Positions 1 through 12,527 of a stretch of DNA of 64,000 nt are shown here, piece after piece. A program made the position numbers and the translations under genes. The notes beneath the pieces were generated by a model. The model was not told the origin of the DNA, did no database searches, and was given only the letters and a program-made list of their open reading frames with translations. Positions within the stretch are counted from its first letter, which is position 1. Each line of letters begins with the position of its first letter. Source of the stretch: Polytrichum commune (taxonomy: Eukaryota > Streptophyta > Polytrichopsida > Polytrichales > Polytrichaceae). The stretch spans positions 1,054,501 through 1,118,500 of the forward strand of contig OX485805.1 of the NCBI GenBank assembly GCA_950295325.1, given 5' to 3'.

Positions 1-338
1 CGAGGCCGAACGGCAAGGCCTCCATGGGCTTTGGCCCATTGTGAGGCCATAGTTGCCTAGTATGGTTCGGGTTGTTGTAGTGTTGCTCCGGCAATGCGAT
101 GATCAACATAAGATGGGACTTCCATGGATGGAAGTCCACATCGAAGAAATGGGTTACCGATTAAGGGGTGAGTCCCGAAAGCAAAGTAGGAGGGTTGGTT
201 CCCCTCCTTTGAATTATATGGTCCGGGGTAAGAGGAGCTAACCATTAGCATGGCGGTATGCGAAGGCTTAGCGCTCGTAACCTTTGCTAGAAAGGAAAAT
301 TGGCAAGATTGCTAAGGGGGCTAGCAAGGGTTGCGACA
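1..338 (+). repeat. R1 5' LTR, 3' portion only
   Basis: The sequence ends in GGTTGCGACA, the inverted form of the LTR start TGTCGCGCAC. A primer-binding site follows three bases later. All 338 bases match the end of the 3' LTR (13164-13501) without a difference that I can find. Confidence 0.92.
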
Positions 339-340
339 CG

Positions 341-358
341 TGGTATCAGAGCAGGGTT
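341..358 (+). other. R1 primer-binding site
   Basis: TGGTATCAGAGCAGGGTT directly follows the LTR. TGGTATCAGAGC is the usual plant primer-binding site complementary to initiator methionine tRNA. Confidence 0.9.
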
Positions 359-469
359 CCAAGTTTTGAGCTCGCACTTTGAGGGAAACATGGCTATCAA
401 AAATGCGGGTTATGATGGTGAGCCCGGGGTTTCCAAAAGGTTGTGAGGCTCAAATTGGAACAAGGATCA

Positions 470-1442
470 TGTCGCAACCCTTGCTAGCCCCCCTTGACAA
501 TCTTGCCAATTTTCAATTCTAGCAAAGGTTACGAGCGCTAACCATTTGCATTCCGCCATGCTAATGGTTAGCTCCTCCTACCCCGGACCTTATAGTTCAT
601 AGGAGGGAACCAACCCTCCTACTTTGCTTTTGGGACTCACCCCTTAATCGGTAACTCATTTCTTGGATGTGGACTTCCATCCATGGAAGTCCAATCCTAT
701 GTTGATCATCGCGTTGCCGGAGCAACACTACAACAACCCGCACCATACTAGGCAACTATGGCCTCACAATAGGCCAAAGCCCATGGAGGCCTTGCCGTTC
801 GGCCTCGGGTGGGTGAGGCCACACCACCTCACCCATATAAGCCTCTAGGACTCTATGCGGGGCCCCTACCCCACCGTCAACCAACCTCTTGTCTCTCTAC
901 CAAGAGTTGGGGCCAAGTGGACATTTTCCCTTAGCCGCTGGGCCTAGAAGCCCCCACAGCTTCAGACCATCATAACTTCCTTGTATGATGTCTGATCATA
1001 ACAACCAACCACTCCATCCTCATCTACGCTTCACGTACATGCCGATGGACTCCTCACTTGCCCCATTCGGGCAAGTGGTGAGGAAGTTATGCCTGTTTGA
1101 ACCTTGGCAGTCCCGGGAATCACTCCCAGGCACTGCTGTACCAGGGCGCTGTCCCGGGACAGCGCCCCACTCAAATGGCCATAACTCCTAGCTCACACCT
1201 CCGATTGAGGTGTTCTTGAGCTTTCTAGAATCACCACGCCATGAGCTACGCATAGCTCATGGCCTTACCCTTGTGCCTCCTAGTCTTCGTGGGTGGGAGG
1301 CGTTCCCAACGCCCGGGGCCCTCACCCACACTAGGATCACTTGGGCCCTCTCACCAACGGCGCCACAAGTCCCGGGTGTCACTCCGGGGTCCCCCTTGTG
1401 CCCATGGTGTTTCGGCCACTCCTCATGGAGAGGTGCGCGACA
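470..1442 (-). repeat. R2 3' LTR
   Basis: The LTR is 973 bp and begins and ends with the inverted termini TGTCGC...GCGACA. Read on the minus strand it lies downstream of the integrase and of a G-rich polypurine tract. Confidence 0.9.
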
Positions 1443-2686
1443 CTCACCCCCACCAAACGGAGTCGATGCCTTCATCGACTATACTCGTAGTCGGCACACC
1501 AATTCTCAAGTTGCCATCCTCTATGGTGCGGCATTGTGTTTACCTTAGGGCGCGACCCCCACAATGCATCTTCAAATTTGGCATAGTCCCAAAGGTGTCG
1601 TTCCTAGGTGGTCCGTTAGCGACCTTGGATCTCTCATCCAAGGACCTAACCTATACTAGACCCACCTACTTTGGGACTCACTTGGGTTGCCCCTCCTTTG
1701 GGGCCTCCCCCGTTAGGCTCCACTAGCCTAACGTGACACATCTAGGCGAGACCTCAACGCTTCCACTAAGTTGTCTCGGTTGCAACTCCGAGATGGCTTT
1801 CCATTGTTAAGCCACGCCTCGATCGCACGGGGGTGATGCCAAGTCCCGCCCGACTCGGTTCCCACTTTGCTCTTTCGAGACATGGGTTCATGACTCCCAT
1901 GCGCCAACTCTCGTTAGCTCGCGGGTAGCACTTTTATGAGCACGCGCCATCACCTTGCCCCCGCCCGGACAAGCCCACAACTAAGAAGTTTCTTGGTTTT
2001 ATCCAAGGCCCCTCCAAGCCATGGCCCCCAATTACTCGGCTTACCCAACCTAGTTTGGCATATCTATTCCCCCTCTTCCATTAACCAAGCACAAGTACAA
2101 GACTAGGACCTCATCTCATACTTTTCTCTTTGCACCACTAAAGTTTGGACTTTATTCCCTCAAGCCAAAGAACAAGTTCATGTTGTGGAGTAATTAACCT
2201 CGAAGCTAAGTGTGCAACTAGCGTCTCTCCCCCACTAAAGGAGATTGATGTCCTCATCAATGCCTACGCTTCATTTTATTGGAATCCTTAGCCTTAGTTT
2301 CTTCAAAGTGCTTCACCAATTCATTGGTGTTCACCATGTCTCTTGCCGCCACCCAAGCGGTTTCTTTCTCATAGTATCCTCACCATTTCACCAAGTACTC
2401 GTTTGTACATTTTCTTTCATTTTCACTTGGGCTTCCTACACTTGAGGATGCCCTCCTACCTCATGTTCCAAATGACCTCCACAAGGTCGGGACGTGGCCT
2501 AATCACTTGCTTGTGTTCGGGCCACAAGGTGTCGTCCTAAAATGACTTTCGTAATGAGACATGAAATGTCGGATGCACTTTGATCTCGGGAGGTAATTCC
2601 AACTTATAGATGTCCTAGAACACTTGTTCCACAATGGGAAACGGAGTTCCAATTTTGGACATGAACTTTGGAGTGAGGCCTTCCGG

Positions 2687-3214
2687 CTAAGTGAAGTTGT
2701 TCACATTCAACAACACCTTTTGGCCCACCTCATTCTCCACTTCGCATCTTCCGGCATTGACTTGCACTTCGTAGCACCTTCGGGCTTTCTCCACCAACAA
2801 CTTGGTCATCTCCAAGACTTGTTTACCATCCTTGGCCAAGTCCTCACCATCTTGGTTGAACTCTAGTGTTGAATGTGCCCCCTCGAGAGCTAGGTTAATA
2901 GGTTGGAGCGCATCCACTCCATAAGCCACCACGAAAGACCACCCCTTGGTAGCCAAGTGCGTGGCTACATTGCAATTACACTCTGCTCGACCCACATAGT
3001 CCGCCCAATCTCCTTGGTCCGCCCCCACCAAGTTCCTCAAGTATTGCTTCAAGACTCCATTCACATGCTCCGCTTTCCCATTCATTTGGGAATGCAAGGC
3101 CGTGCTAAACCTTAGTTTCATTCCGACCTCCTTAGAGAAATGCATTGAAAATGCACTTGTGAACTTTGGATCTTGATCCCACACAATCACTCTTGGCAAC
3201 CCGTGGTGCCTCAA
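2687..3214 (-). pseudogene. R2 integrase fragment (Ty3/gypsy)
   Basis: The open stretch of about 175 codons matches the integrase core of plant chromoviruses. It has the DQDPKFTS motif (second catalytic Asp region) and the usual HSQMNG...E.VNGVLKQYLR helix. The later part runs toward the HPTFHVS motif typical of the integrase end. It belongs to a broken retroelement and is treated as a fossil. Confidence 0.85.
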
Positions 3215-4079
3215 CCATCCTTTGAGAAAAGGCTATGCGGTCTCCAACGCGGTGGCGGTTCCCACAATCGGCACCATGTGTGCCAACTTGGCAAACCGCT
3301 CTACCATCAACAAGATGACATCATACCCATGTGACTCCGGCAAACTTGTGATCAAGTCCATGCACATACTATGCCATGGCGCCGACGGGATAGGCAACGG
3401 TTGCAAGAAACCGCCTTGCTTTTGGTAAGAGGCTCGGTTCACTTGGCACTTTATTCACGCCTTCACAAAGTGGGTTATATCCTCCTTTATGCACCGCCAA
3501 TGGTACCTCCATGACACCATTCTATGGCGGTTTTTTCTTTCTCCTCTATGGCCGGCAATAGGACTATCACATTTTTCCTTCAAAACCGATAGCCTCAACT
3601 TGCCTTGAGGGACATACACCTGACTTTGCTTACACTTGAACAATCCGTCCACCAACTTAACCTCTTTGAGCACCTTGCTCTTGCGAAGCTCACCTAAAAG
3701 CTTTTGTGCCTCGGGGTAGTTAATTTACCCCTCCCGTATCTTGCATCACAAGTTTCCTTCGCCGGCACACATTAGCCACAAGGTTTGGATGGTTCTCATT
3801 GCTTGGAACTCATCCGGTCTACTTAGCGCATCCGGCACCACATTTCTATGGTCCGGTTTGTGGACCAAATCCACCTTCATAAGCGCCAAACTATCATGCC
3901 ACCGCAATGACTTGGCGCTCACTTGTGCTTGTATACGTTAAAATACTTTTAGGACACATTGTCCATGTAGACCTTTGCTTTGTACGACCCCAAATAATGT
4001 CGCCACATCTTCAAGCAATGCACTACGGCAAAGAAGTTCTTTGTCATGAGTTGGTTGTCTTCTTTGACAACCATCGAGC

Positions 4080-4760
4080 CTCAAGCCCCCATATGCAAAG
4101 GCCATCCATCTTACATTAACAATCCATCATTGGCATTGGCAAAGTTACTCGCCCCCGTATGCACCTCAAAAGGTTTGTCAAACTCCATGAACTTGAGCAC
4201 GGGCGGTGAAGAGAACTTGCTCTTAAGCTCCCCAAAGACTTGGTGACAAGGCTAGTCCCACTCTTGGGATAGTCATTTCTTTCACAAGTCGGACAAGGTC
4301 TTACAACCATCGAGCTTCATGCTCCCATATGCAATGGCAATCTTTTTTTTTATATCCACATCCGCCAAATAAAGTCTCTCGCCCCCGTATGCACCTCAAA
4401 AGGTATGTCAAACTCCGCGAACTTGAGCACGGGCGGCGAAGAGAACTTCGTCTTAAGCTCCTCAATGGCTTGGTGGCACGGCTCATCCCACTCTTGGGAT
4501 AGCCATTTCTTGCACAAGCCGGACAAGGTTCGACAACCATGGAGCTTAATGCTCTCATAAGCAATGGTCATCCATCTTGGATCAACATCCGCCAATGATA
4601 AAGTCCTTCGTCTCCATGTGCACCTCAAAATGCTTATGAAAACCCGGAAATTTAACCACATCTTGTGAAGGGAACTTGCTCTTGAGCTTCCCAAGGGCTT
4701 CGTGACAAGGCTCATCCCACTCTTGGAATAGCCATTTCCTCAATAAGTCGAGTAAGGCCC
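4080..4760 (-). repeat. Tandem ~230-bp units in R2 polyprotein region
   Basis: The phrase CACTCTTGGGATAG recurs at about 4258, 4489 and 4719, a spacing of about 230 bp. Each unit encodes the RNase H entry segment (FEVHTGA). Comparable arrays occur in R1, R3 and R4, so the duplication predates the spread of this subfamily. Confidence 0.8.
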
Positions 4761-5589
4761 TAGCAACCTTAAAACAAATCTAGAATGAAGTGGTGGTAGT
4801 AGTTGGCTAGGCCAACCAATGACCTAAGCTTTTTTTTTTGAGTCAAGGACCAATTCTCCTCTTGGATTGCCTTGAAATTCTTCATGTTTGTCCACCAACT
4901 TCCTTTGTCACCACATGCCTCAAGAACTCAATTTCTTCTTGAGCAAAGTTGCAATTCACTTCTTGGCGGTAACATTTTGAGCAACACATTGGTGAATACA
5001 TCATTGTATCTCACCAACATCCCACAAGTATGGTTTGGGGGAGGCCCATCTTTCCTAGCCTCCCCATGAGTTCCTTGGAGTTGCTTCAATTGAACCACAA
5101 CCATTATATTTACCATATTTCATTTGGTCCATTAAGACCAAATTCAACTTGGGTCCTCCTACCATAGGAGTCCTTGTCAATTTGAACCTCAATTCTTTGC
5201 CATTATGACACATCATAATGCACGGCAAGCACACCGGCTTGCACCTCACATCTATCATGTGAGTTTCAAAGAAGGCGGCCTTCACAATGACATGCATTTC
5301 ATCTATTTCACATGATGTGAGATTTTGACAAAATTCCAATGTCCCACATTGAAAGGTTACATGCATCGCGGCCTCCTTTGTCTCATGCGGTTCGCCCTTT
5401 CCAAACCGCACCTTGGTGGGGTTCACCACTCTACCAATCGGCAAACCCCAACTCCCTTGTGAGCTTTGGGGTCATGAAAGAATGCCTTAACTCTTTGTCA
5501 ACCCATGAGACAAGCCTCCCATTCATTTGAGCCTCAAGGTACAAAATACTTGGCCTCGGCTTAAGGCTACTAGCCTTGGCCACAAAGCC

Positions 5590-5905
5590 ATCGTCCAACA
5601 TTTGGTCCTCGGCAACTTGGCTTGGCTTGGTCCGCAAAGCCAACTTTAAACATTTCGTCCGCGGGACAAATTGGTTTGGTGCCACAAAACCAATTTCTAA
5701 TAATTTGTCCGCAAAACAAACATGTTTTGCCTTGGTAGCACAAAGCCACCTTCCCACACTCCGTCCGCGGCACGAACATGAATTGCCTTGGTAGGACAAA
5801 CCCACCTCCCAACATTCCGTCCGCGGCACAAGTATGATTTGCTTTGGAAACATAAAGCCACCTTTCAACATTCCGTCCGCAGCACCAACATGTTTTGCCT
5901 AAGTA
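5590..5905 (-). repeat. 57-60-bp tandem repeat in R2 gag/protease region
   Basis: About six diverged units carry the motif CGCGGACGGAATGTTG or its complement, spaced roughly 57-60 bp. The array lies just before the protease-like stretch. The same array is in R1 (about 8095-8410) and R3 (about 21265-21580). Confidence 0.75.
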
Positions 5906-6544
5906 AAATGGACCAAACAATTTGCACTCATTTCTTTGGGACCTACTTTGGCTAAAGCCACTTGTGGTGATGCGCCGCCGAACTTCTCTTTGGGACCATT
6001 GGCTTCAATGCTCTTGTAAACTTGATGGTCCCCACCGTGTCCTCAAGAAGCCTTGGGGACTTAAACAAGGCATCCACCACCCGCTTTTAAAACCCCACCT
6101 AAAAGGATGCATTTCTCAGAAAGCTCGTCCGTTTTAGGTGTATCCTTCATTTGTGCGTTTGAATAGCGCACATAGGCCTTAAGAGGCCCCGGGTGCCTCA
6201 TTAGCACCAAATTCATTCCAACATCAATACCTTCCAAGCATTTCGAATTGGAATTTCAATCCAACATTAATGCCCTCCAAGGTTTTGGGTGCTTTCGGTA
6301 TTCTAGGCCCCAAATGTTTTTTGAGGTTTGCGGGAGCCCTTTTCAAAGCACTCCTCCATTTTCCTTACCAAATCCACCCTCATGCCCACCATTGTCATTT
6401 GAACCAATGGTATGGTCAAATTCCACTTGCACATGATCCTTGTTCCAATTCGAGCCTCACAACCTTTTGGAAACCCCGGGCTCACCATCATAACCCGCAT
6501 TTTTGATACCCATGTTTCCCTCAAAGTGCGAGCTCAAAACTTGG

Positions 6545-6562
6545 AACCCTGCTCTGATACCA
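6545..6562 (-). other. R2 primer-binding site
   Basis: The reverse complement reads TGGTATCAGAGCAGGGTT, two bases inside the 5' LTR. It is the Met-tRNA type site. Confidence 0.88.
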
Positions 6563-6564
6563 AG

Positions 6565-7538
6565 TGTCGCAACCCTTGCTAGCCCCCCTTGACAATCTTG
6601 CCAATTTTCAATTCTAGCAAAGGTTACGAGCGCTAACCATTTGCATTCCGCCATGCTAATGGTTAGCTCCTCCTACCCCGGACCTTATAGTTCATAGGAG
6701 GGAACCAACCCTCCTACTTTGCTTTCGGGACTCACCCCTTAATCGGTAACTCATTTCTTGGATGTGGACTTCCATCCATGGAAGTCCAATCCTATGTTGA
6801 TCATCGCGTTGCCGGAGCAACACTACAACAACCCGAACCATACTAGGCAACTATGGCCTCACAATGGGCCAATGCCCATGGAGGCCGTGCCGTTCGGCCT
6901 CGGGTGGGTGAGGCCACACCACCTCACCCATATAAGCCTCTAGGACTTCACGCGGGGCCCCTACCCCACCGTCAACCAACCTCTTGTCTCTCTACCAAGA
7001 GTTGGGGCCAAGTGGACATTTTCCTTTAGCTGCTGGGCCTAGAACCCCCTAGCAGCTTCAGACCATCATAACTTCCTTGTATGATGTCTGATCATAACAA
7101 CCAACCACTCCATCTTCATCTACGCTTTACGTAGATGCCGATGGACTCCTCACTTGCCCCATTCGGACAAGTACTGAGGAAGTTATGCCTGTTTGAACCT
7201 TGGCAGTCCCGGGAATCACTCCCAGGCACTGCTGTACCAGGGCGCTGTCCCGGGACAGCGCCCCACTCAAATGGCCATAACTCCTAGCTCACACCTCCGA
7301 TTGAGGTGTTCTTGAGCTTTCTAGAATCACCACGCCATGAGCTACGCATAGCTCATGGCCTTACCCTTGTGCCTCCTAGTCTTCGTGGGTGGGAGGCGTT
7401 CCCAACGCCCGGGGCCCTCACCCACACTAGGATCACTTGGGCCCTCTCACCAACGGCGCCACAAGTCCCGGGTGTCACTCCGGGGTCCCCCTTGTGCCCA
7501 TGGTGTTTCGGCCACTCCTCATGGAGAGGTGCGCGACA
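6565..7538 (-). repeat. R2 5' LTR
   Basis: The LTR is 974 bp with TGTCGC/GCGACA termini and is followed by the target duplication GATCA. It differs from the 3' LTR of the same element at about twenty sites. Confidence 0.9.
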
Positions 7539-8094
7539 GATCATGTGCAAGTGGAATTTGACCATACCATTGGTTCTAATGACAATGGTGGGCATGAGGG
7601 TGGATTTGGTAAGGAAAATGGAGGAATGCTTTGAAAAGGGCTCCCGCAAAAAAAAAAAAAAAAAAAAAAAAAAACATTTGGGGCCTAGAATACCGAATGC
7701 ACCCAAAACCTTGGAGGGTATTAATGTTGGATTGAAATTCAATTCGAGATGCTTCGAAGGTTCGGATGTTGAAATGAACTTGGTGCTAATGAGGCACCCA
7801 TGGCCTCTTATGGCCTATGTGCGCTATTCAAACGCACAAATGAAGGATACACCTAAAACGGACGAGCTTTCTAAGAAATGCATCGTTTTAGGTGGGGTTT
7901 TAAAAGCGGGTGGTGGATGCCTTGTTTAAGTCCCCAAGGCTTCTTGAGAACATGGTGGGGACCATCAAGTTCGCAAGAGCATTGAAGCCGATGGTCCCAA
8001 AGAGAAGTTTGGCGGCGCATCACCACAAGTGCCTTTAGCCAAAGTAGGTCCCAAAGAAATGAGTGCAAATTGTTTGGTCCATTTTACTTAGGCA

Positions 8095-8410
8095 AAACAT
8101 GTTGGTGCCGCGGACGGAATGTTGAAAGGTGGCTTTATGCTTCCAAAGCAAATCATACTTGTGCCGCGGACGGAATGTTGGGAGGTGGGTTTGTCCTACC
8201 AAGGCAATTCATGTTCGTGCCGCGGACGGAGTGTGGGAAGGTGGCTTTGTGCTACCAAGTCAAAACATGTTTGTTTTGCGGACAAACTATTAGAAATTGG
8301 TTTTGTGGCACCAAACCAATTTGTCCCGCGCACGAAATGTTTGAAGTTGGCTTTACGGACCAAGCCAAGCCAAGTTGCGGAGGACCAAATGTAAGACGAT
8401 GGCATTGTGG
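8095..8410 (+). repeat. 57-60-bp tandem repeat in R1
   Basis: About six units contain CGCGGACGGAATGTTG-like cores. They are near-identical in order to those of R3 and inverted relative to R2. Confidence 0.75.
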
Positions 8411-9244
8411 CCAAGGCTAGTAGCCTTAAGCCGAGGCCAAGTCTTTTGTACCTTGAGGCTCAAATGAATGGGAGATATGTCTCATGAGTTGACAAAGAGG
8501 CAATGGACTCTTTCATGAGCCCAAAGCTCACAAGGGAGTTGGGGCTTGCCAATTGATAGAGCAGGCAAGCCCACCAAGGTGCGGTTTGGAAAGGGTGAAC
8601 CGCATGAGACAAAGGAGGCCGCGATGCATGTAACCTTTCAATGTGGGACATTGGATTTTTGTCAAAATTTCACACCAAGTGAAATAGATGAAATGCATGT
8701 CATTGTGAAGGCCGCCTTCTTTGAAACTCACATGATAGATGTGAGGTGCAAGCCGGGTGTTTGCAATGCATTATGATGTGTCATAATAGCAAAGAATTGA
8801 AGTTCAAATTGACAAGGACTCCTATGGTAGGAGGACCCAAGTTGAATTTGGTCTTAATGGACCAAATGCAAAATATAAACATAATTGTCGTGGTTCAATT
8901 GGAGCAACTCCAAAGAACGTATGGGGAGGCGAGGAAAGATGGGCTCCCCCAATCACATTGGTGGGATGTTGGTGAGATACAAGGATGTATTCACCAATGT
9001 GTTGCCCAAAAAAATTACCGCCAAGGAGTGAAAAATAACTTTGCTCAACGAGAGATTGAGTTCTTGAGGTATGTGGTGACAAAGGACGTTGGTGGATGAA
9101 CATGAAGAATGTCAAAGCAATCCAAAAGGAGAATTGGCCCTTCATTCAAAAAAATTCTTAGGTCATTTGTTGGCCTAGCCAACTACTACCACCACTTCAT
9201 TCAAGAGTTTTTGAAGGTTGCTAGGACCTTAATCAACTCATGGA

Positions 9245-9900
9245 GGAAAATGTCTATCCCAAGAGTGGGATGAGCCTTGTCACCAAGCCTTTGGGGAGCT
9301 CAAAAGCAAGTTCTCTTCACAAGATGTGGTTAAGTTTCCGGATTTTCGTAAGCATTTTGAGGTGCACATGGAGGCGAAGGACTTTACCATTAGCGGATGT
9401 TGATCCAAGATGGATGACCATTGCTTATGGGAGCATTAAGCTCCATGGTTGTTGAACCTTGTCCGGCGTGTGCAAGAAATGGTTATCCCAAGAGTGGGAT
9501 GAGCCTTGCCACAAAGCCTTCGGGAAGCTTAAGACCAAGTTCTCTTCGCCGCCCGTGCTCAAGTTCGTGGAGTTGGCAAACCTTTGAGGTGCATACGGGG
9601 GCGGGTGACTTTACCATTGGCGGATGTGATCCAAGATGGATGCCCATTGCATATGGGAGCATTAAGCTTAACGGTTGTCGAACCTTGTGCGACTTGTGAA
9701 AGAAAAGGCTATCCGAAGAGTGGGATGAGCCTTTTCACCAAGTCTTTGGGGAGCTTAAGAGCAAGTTCTCTTCGCCGCCCGTGCTCAAGTTCGCGGAGCT
9801 TGACAAACCTTTTGAAGTGCATACGGGGGCGAGTGACTTTGCCAATGGTGGATTATGTGTAAGATGGATGGCCATTGCATATGGGAGCATGAAGCTCGAT
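9245..9900 (+). repeat. Tandem ~230-bp RNase H-entry units in R1
   Basis: Repeated CCCAAGAGTGGGATGAGCCTT phrases at about 230-bp steps mark copies of the same coding segment (FEVHTGA). Confidence 0.78.
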
Positions 9901-10756
9901 GGTTGTCAAAGAAGACAACCAACTCATGCCAAACAATTTCTTTGCCGTAGTGCATTGCTTCAAGATGTGGCGACACTATTTGGGGTCGCACAAAGCAAAG
10001 GTCTATATGGACAATGTGTCCTAAAAGAATTTTGACATTCAAGCGCAAGTGAGCGCCAAGTCATTGCGGTGGCATGATAGTTTGGCGCTTATGAAGGTGG
10101 ATTTGATCTACAAACCGGACCGTGGAAATGTGGTGCCGGATGCGCGAAGTAGACCGAAAGAGTTCAAGCAATGAGAACCATCCAAACCTTGTGGCTAATG
10201 TGTGCCGGCGAAGGAAACTTGTGATGCAAGAAACGGGAGGGGTAAATTAACTACCCCAAAGCACAAAAGCTTTTAGGTGAGCTTCGCAAGAGCAAGGTGC
10301 TCAAAGAGGTTAAGTTGGTGGACGGATTGTTCAAGTGCAAACAAAGTCGGGTATATGTGCCCCAAGGCAAGTTGAGGCTATCGGTTTTGAAGGAGGAATA
10401 TGATAGTCCTATTGCCGGCCATAGAGGAGAAAAATAAAACCGCCATAGAATGGTGTCAAAGAGGTACCATTGGCGGTGCATAAAGGAAGATATAGCCCAC
10501 TTTGTGAAGGCTTGAATCAAAGTGCAAAGTGAACCGAGCCTCTTACCAAAAGCAAGGCGGCTTCTTGCAACCGTTGCCTATCCCGTTGGCGCCATGGCAT
10601 GGTATGTGCATGGACTTGATCACAAGTGTGCCGGAGTCACATGGGTATGATGCCATCTTGTTGATGGTAGAGCGGTTTGCCAAGTGGGCACACATGGTGC
10701 CGATTGTGGGAACCGCCACCGCGTTGGAGACCGCATAGCCTTTTCTCAAAGGATGG

Positions 10757-11164
10757 TTGAGGCACCACGGGTTGCCAAGAGTGATTGTGTGGGATCAAGA
10801 TCCAAAGTTCACAAGTGCATTTTCAATGCATTGCTCTAAGGAGGTCGGAATGAAACTAAGGTTTAGCACGACCTTGCATTCCCAAATGAATGGGAAATCG
10901 GAACGTGTGAATGGAGTCTTGAAGCAATACTTGAGGAACTTGGTGGGGGCGGACCAAGGAGATTGGGCGGACTATGTGGGTCGAGCGGAGTGTAATTGCA
11001 ATGTAGCCACGCACTTGGCTACCAAGGGGTGGTCTTTCGTGGTGGCTTATGGAGTGGATGCGCTCCAACCTATTAACCTAGCTCTCGAGGGGGCACATTC
11101 AACACTAGAGTTCAACCAAGATGGTGAGGACTTGGCCAAGAATGTAAACAAGTCTTGGAGATGA
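10757..11164 (+). pseudogene. R1 integrase fragment
   Basis: The 135-codon open stretch carries WDQDPKFTS and the VNGVLKQYLR helix of Ty3/gypsy integrases. It is almost identical to the R3 copy. It is part of a broken element. Confidence 0.85.
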
Positions 11165-12527
11165 CCAAGTTGTTGGTGGAGAAAACCCGAAGGTGCTACG
11201 GAGTGCAAGTCAATGCCGGAAGACGCGAAGTGGAGAATGAGGTGGGCCAAAAGGCGTTGTTGAATGTGAACAACTTCACTTAGCCGGAAGGCCTCACTCC
11301 AAAGTTTATGTCCAAAATTGGAGCTCCGTTTCCCATTGTGGAACAAGTGGTCAAAGACATATATAAGTTGGAATTACCGCCAGAGATCAAAGTGCATCCG
11401 ACATTTCATGTCTCATTACGAAAGTCATTTTAGGACGACACCTTGTGGCCCGATCACAAGCAAGTGATTAGGCCACCTCCCCACCTTGTGGACGTCATTT
11501 GGAACACGAGGTAAGAGGGCATCCTCAAGTGTAGGAAGCCCAAGTGAAAATGAAAGAAAATGTACAAAGGACTACTTGGTGAAATGGTGAGGATAGCATG
11601 AGAAAGAAACCGCTTGGGTGGCGGCAAGAGACATGGTGAACACCAATGAATTGGTGAAGCACTTTGGAGAAACTAAGGCTAAGGATTCCAATAAAATGAA
11701 GCGTAGGCATTGATGAGGACATCAATCTCCTTTAGTGCGGGAGAGACGCTAGTAGCACACTTAGCTTCGAGGCTAATTGCTCCACAACATTAACTTGTTC
11801 TTTGGCTTGAGGGAATAAAGTCCAAACTTTAGTGGTGCAAAGAGAAAAGTATGAGATGAGGTCCTAGTCTTGTACTTGTGCTTGGTTAATGGAAGAGGGG
11901 GAATAGATATGCCAAACTAGGTTGGGTAAGCCGAGTAATTGGGGGCCATGGCTTGGAGGGGCCTTGGATAGAACCAAGAAACTTCTTAGTTGTGGGCTTG
12001 TCCGGGCGGGGACAAGGTGATGGCGCGTGCTCATAAAAGTGCTACCCGCGAGCTAACGAGAGTTGGCGCATGGGAGTCATGAACCCATGTCTCGAAAGAG
12101 CAAAGTGGGAACCGAGTCGGGCGGGACTTGGCATCACCCCCGTGCGATCGAGGCGTGGCTTAACAATGGAAAGTCATCTCGGAGTTGCAACCGAGACAAC
12201 TTAGTGGAAGCGTTGAGGTCTCGCCTAGATATGTCATGTTAGGCTAGAGGAGCCTAACGGGGGAGGCCCCAAAGGAGGGGCAACCCAAGTGAGTCCTAAA
12301 GTAGGTGGGTCTAGTATAGGTTAGGTCCTTGGATGAGAGATCCAAGGTCGCTAACGGACCACCTAGGAACGACACCTTTGGGACTATGCCAAATTTGAAG
12401 ATGCATTGTGGGGGTCGCGCCCTAAGGTAAACACAATGCCGCACCATAGAGGATGGCAACTTGAGAATTGGTGTGCCGACTACGAGTATAGTCGATGAGG
12501 GCATCGACTCCGTTTGGTGGGGGTGAG

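Larger units (their letters stand above)
470..7538 (-). mobile_element. R2: inverted LTR retrotransposon of the same family, nested in R1
   Basis: This is a minus-strand element with both LTRs (470-1442 and 6565-7538). A reversed primer-binding site lies at 6545-6562. The five-base target duplication GATCA flanks it at 465-469 and 7539-7543, and the R1 internal sequence reads straight across the site. Parts seen on the minus strand are a protease-like region with a 57-60-bp repeat array (about 5900-5450), RNase H-like tandem units (about 4760-4080), integrase (3214-2687) and a chromodomain-like region (about 2550-2240). It is broken many times. The LTRs differ at roughly twenty positions (about 2 percent). 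Confidence 0.92.
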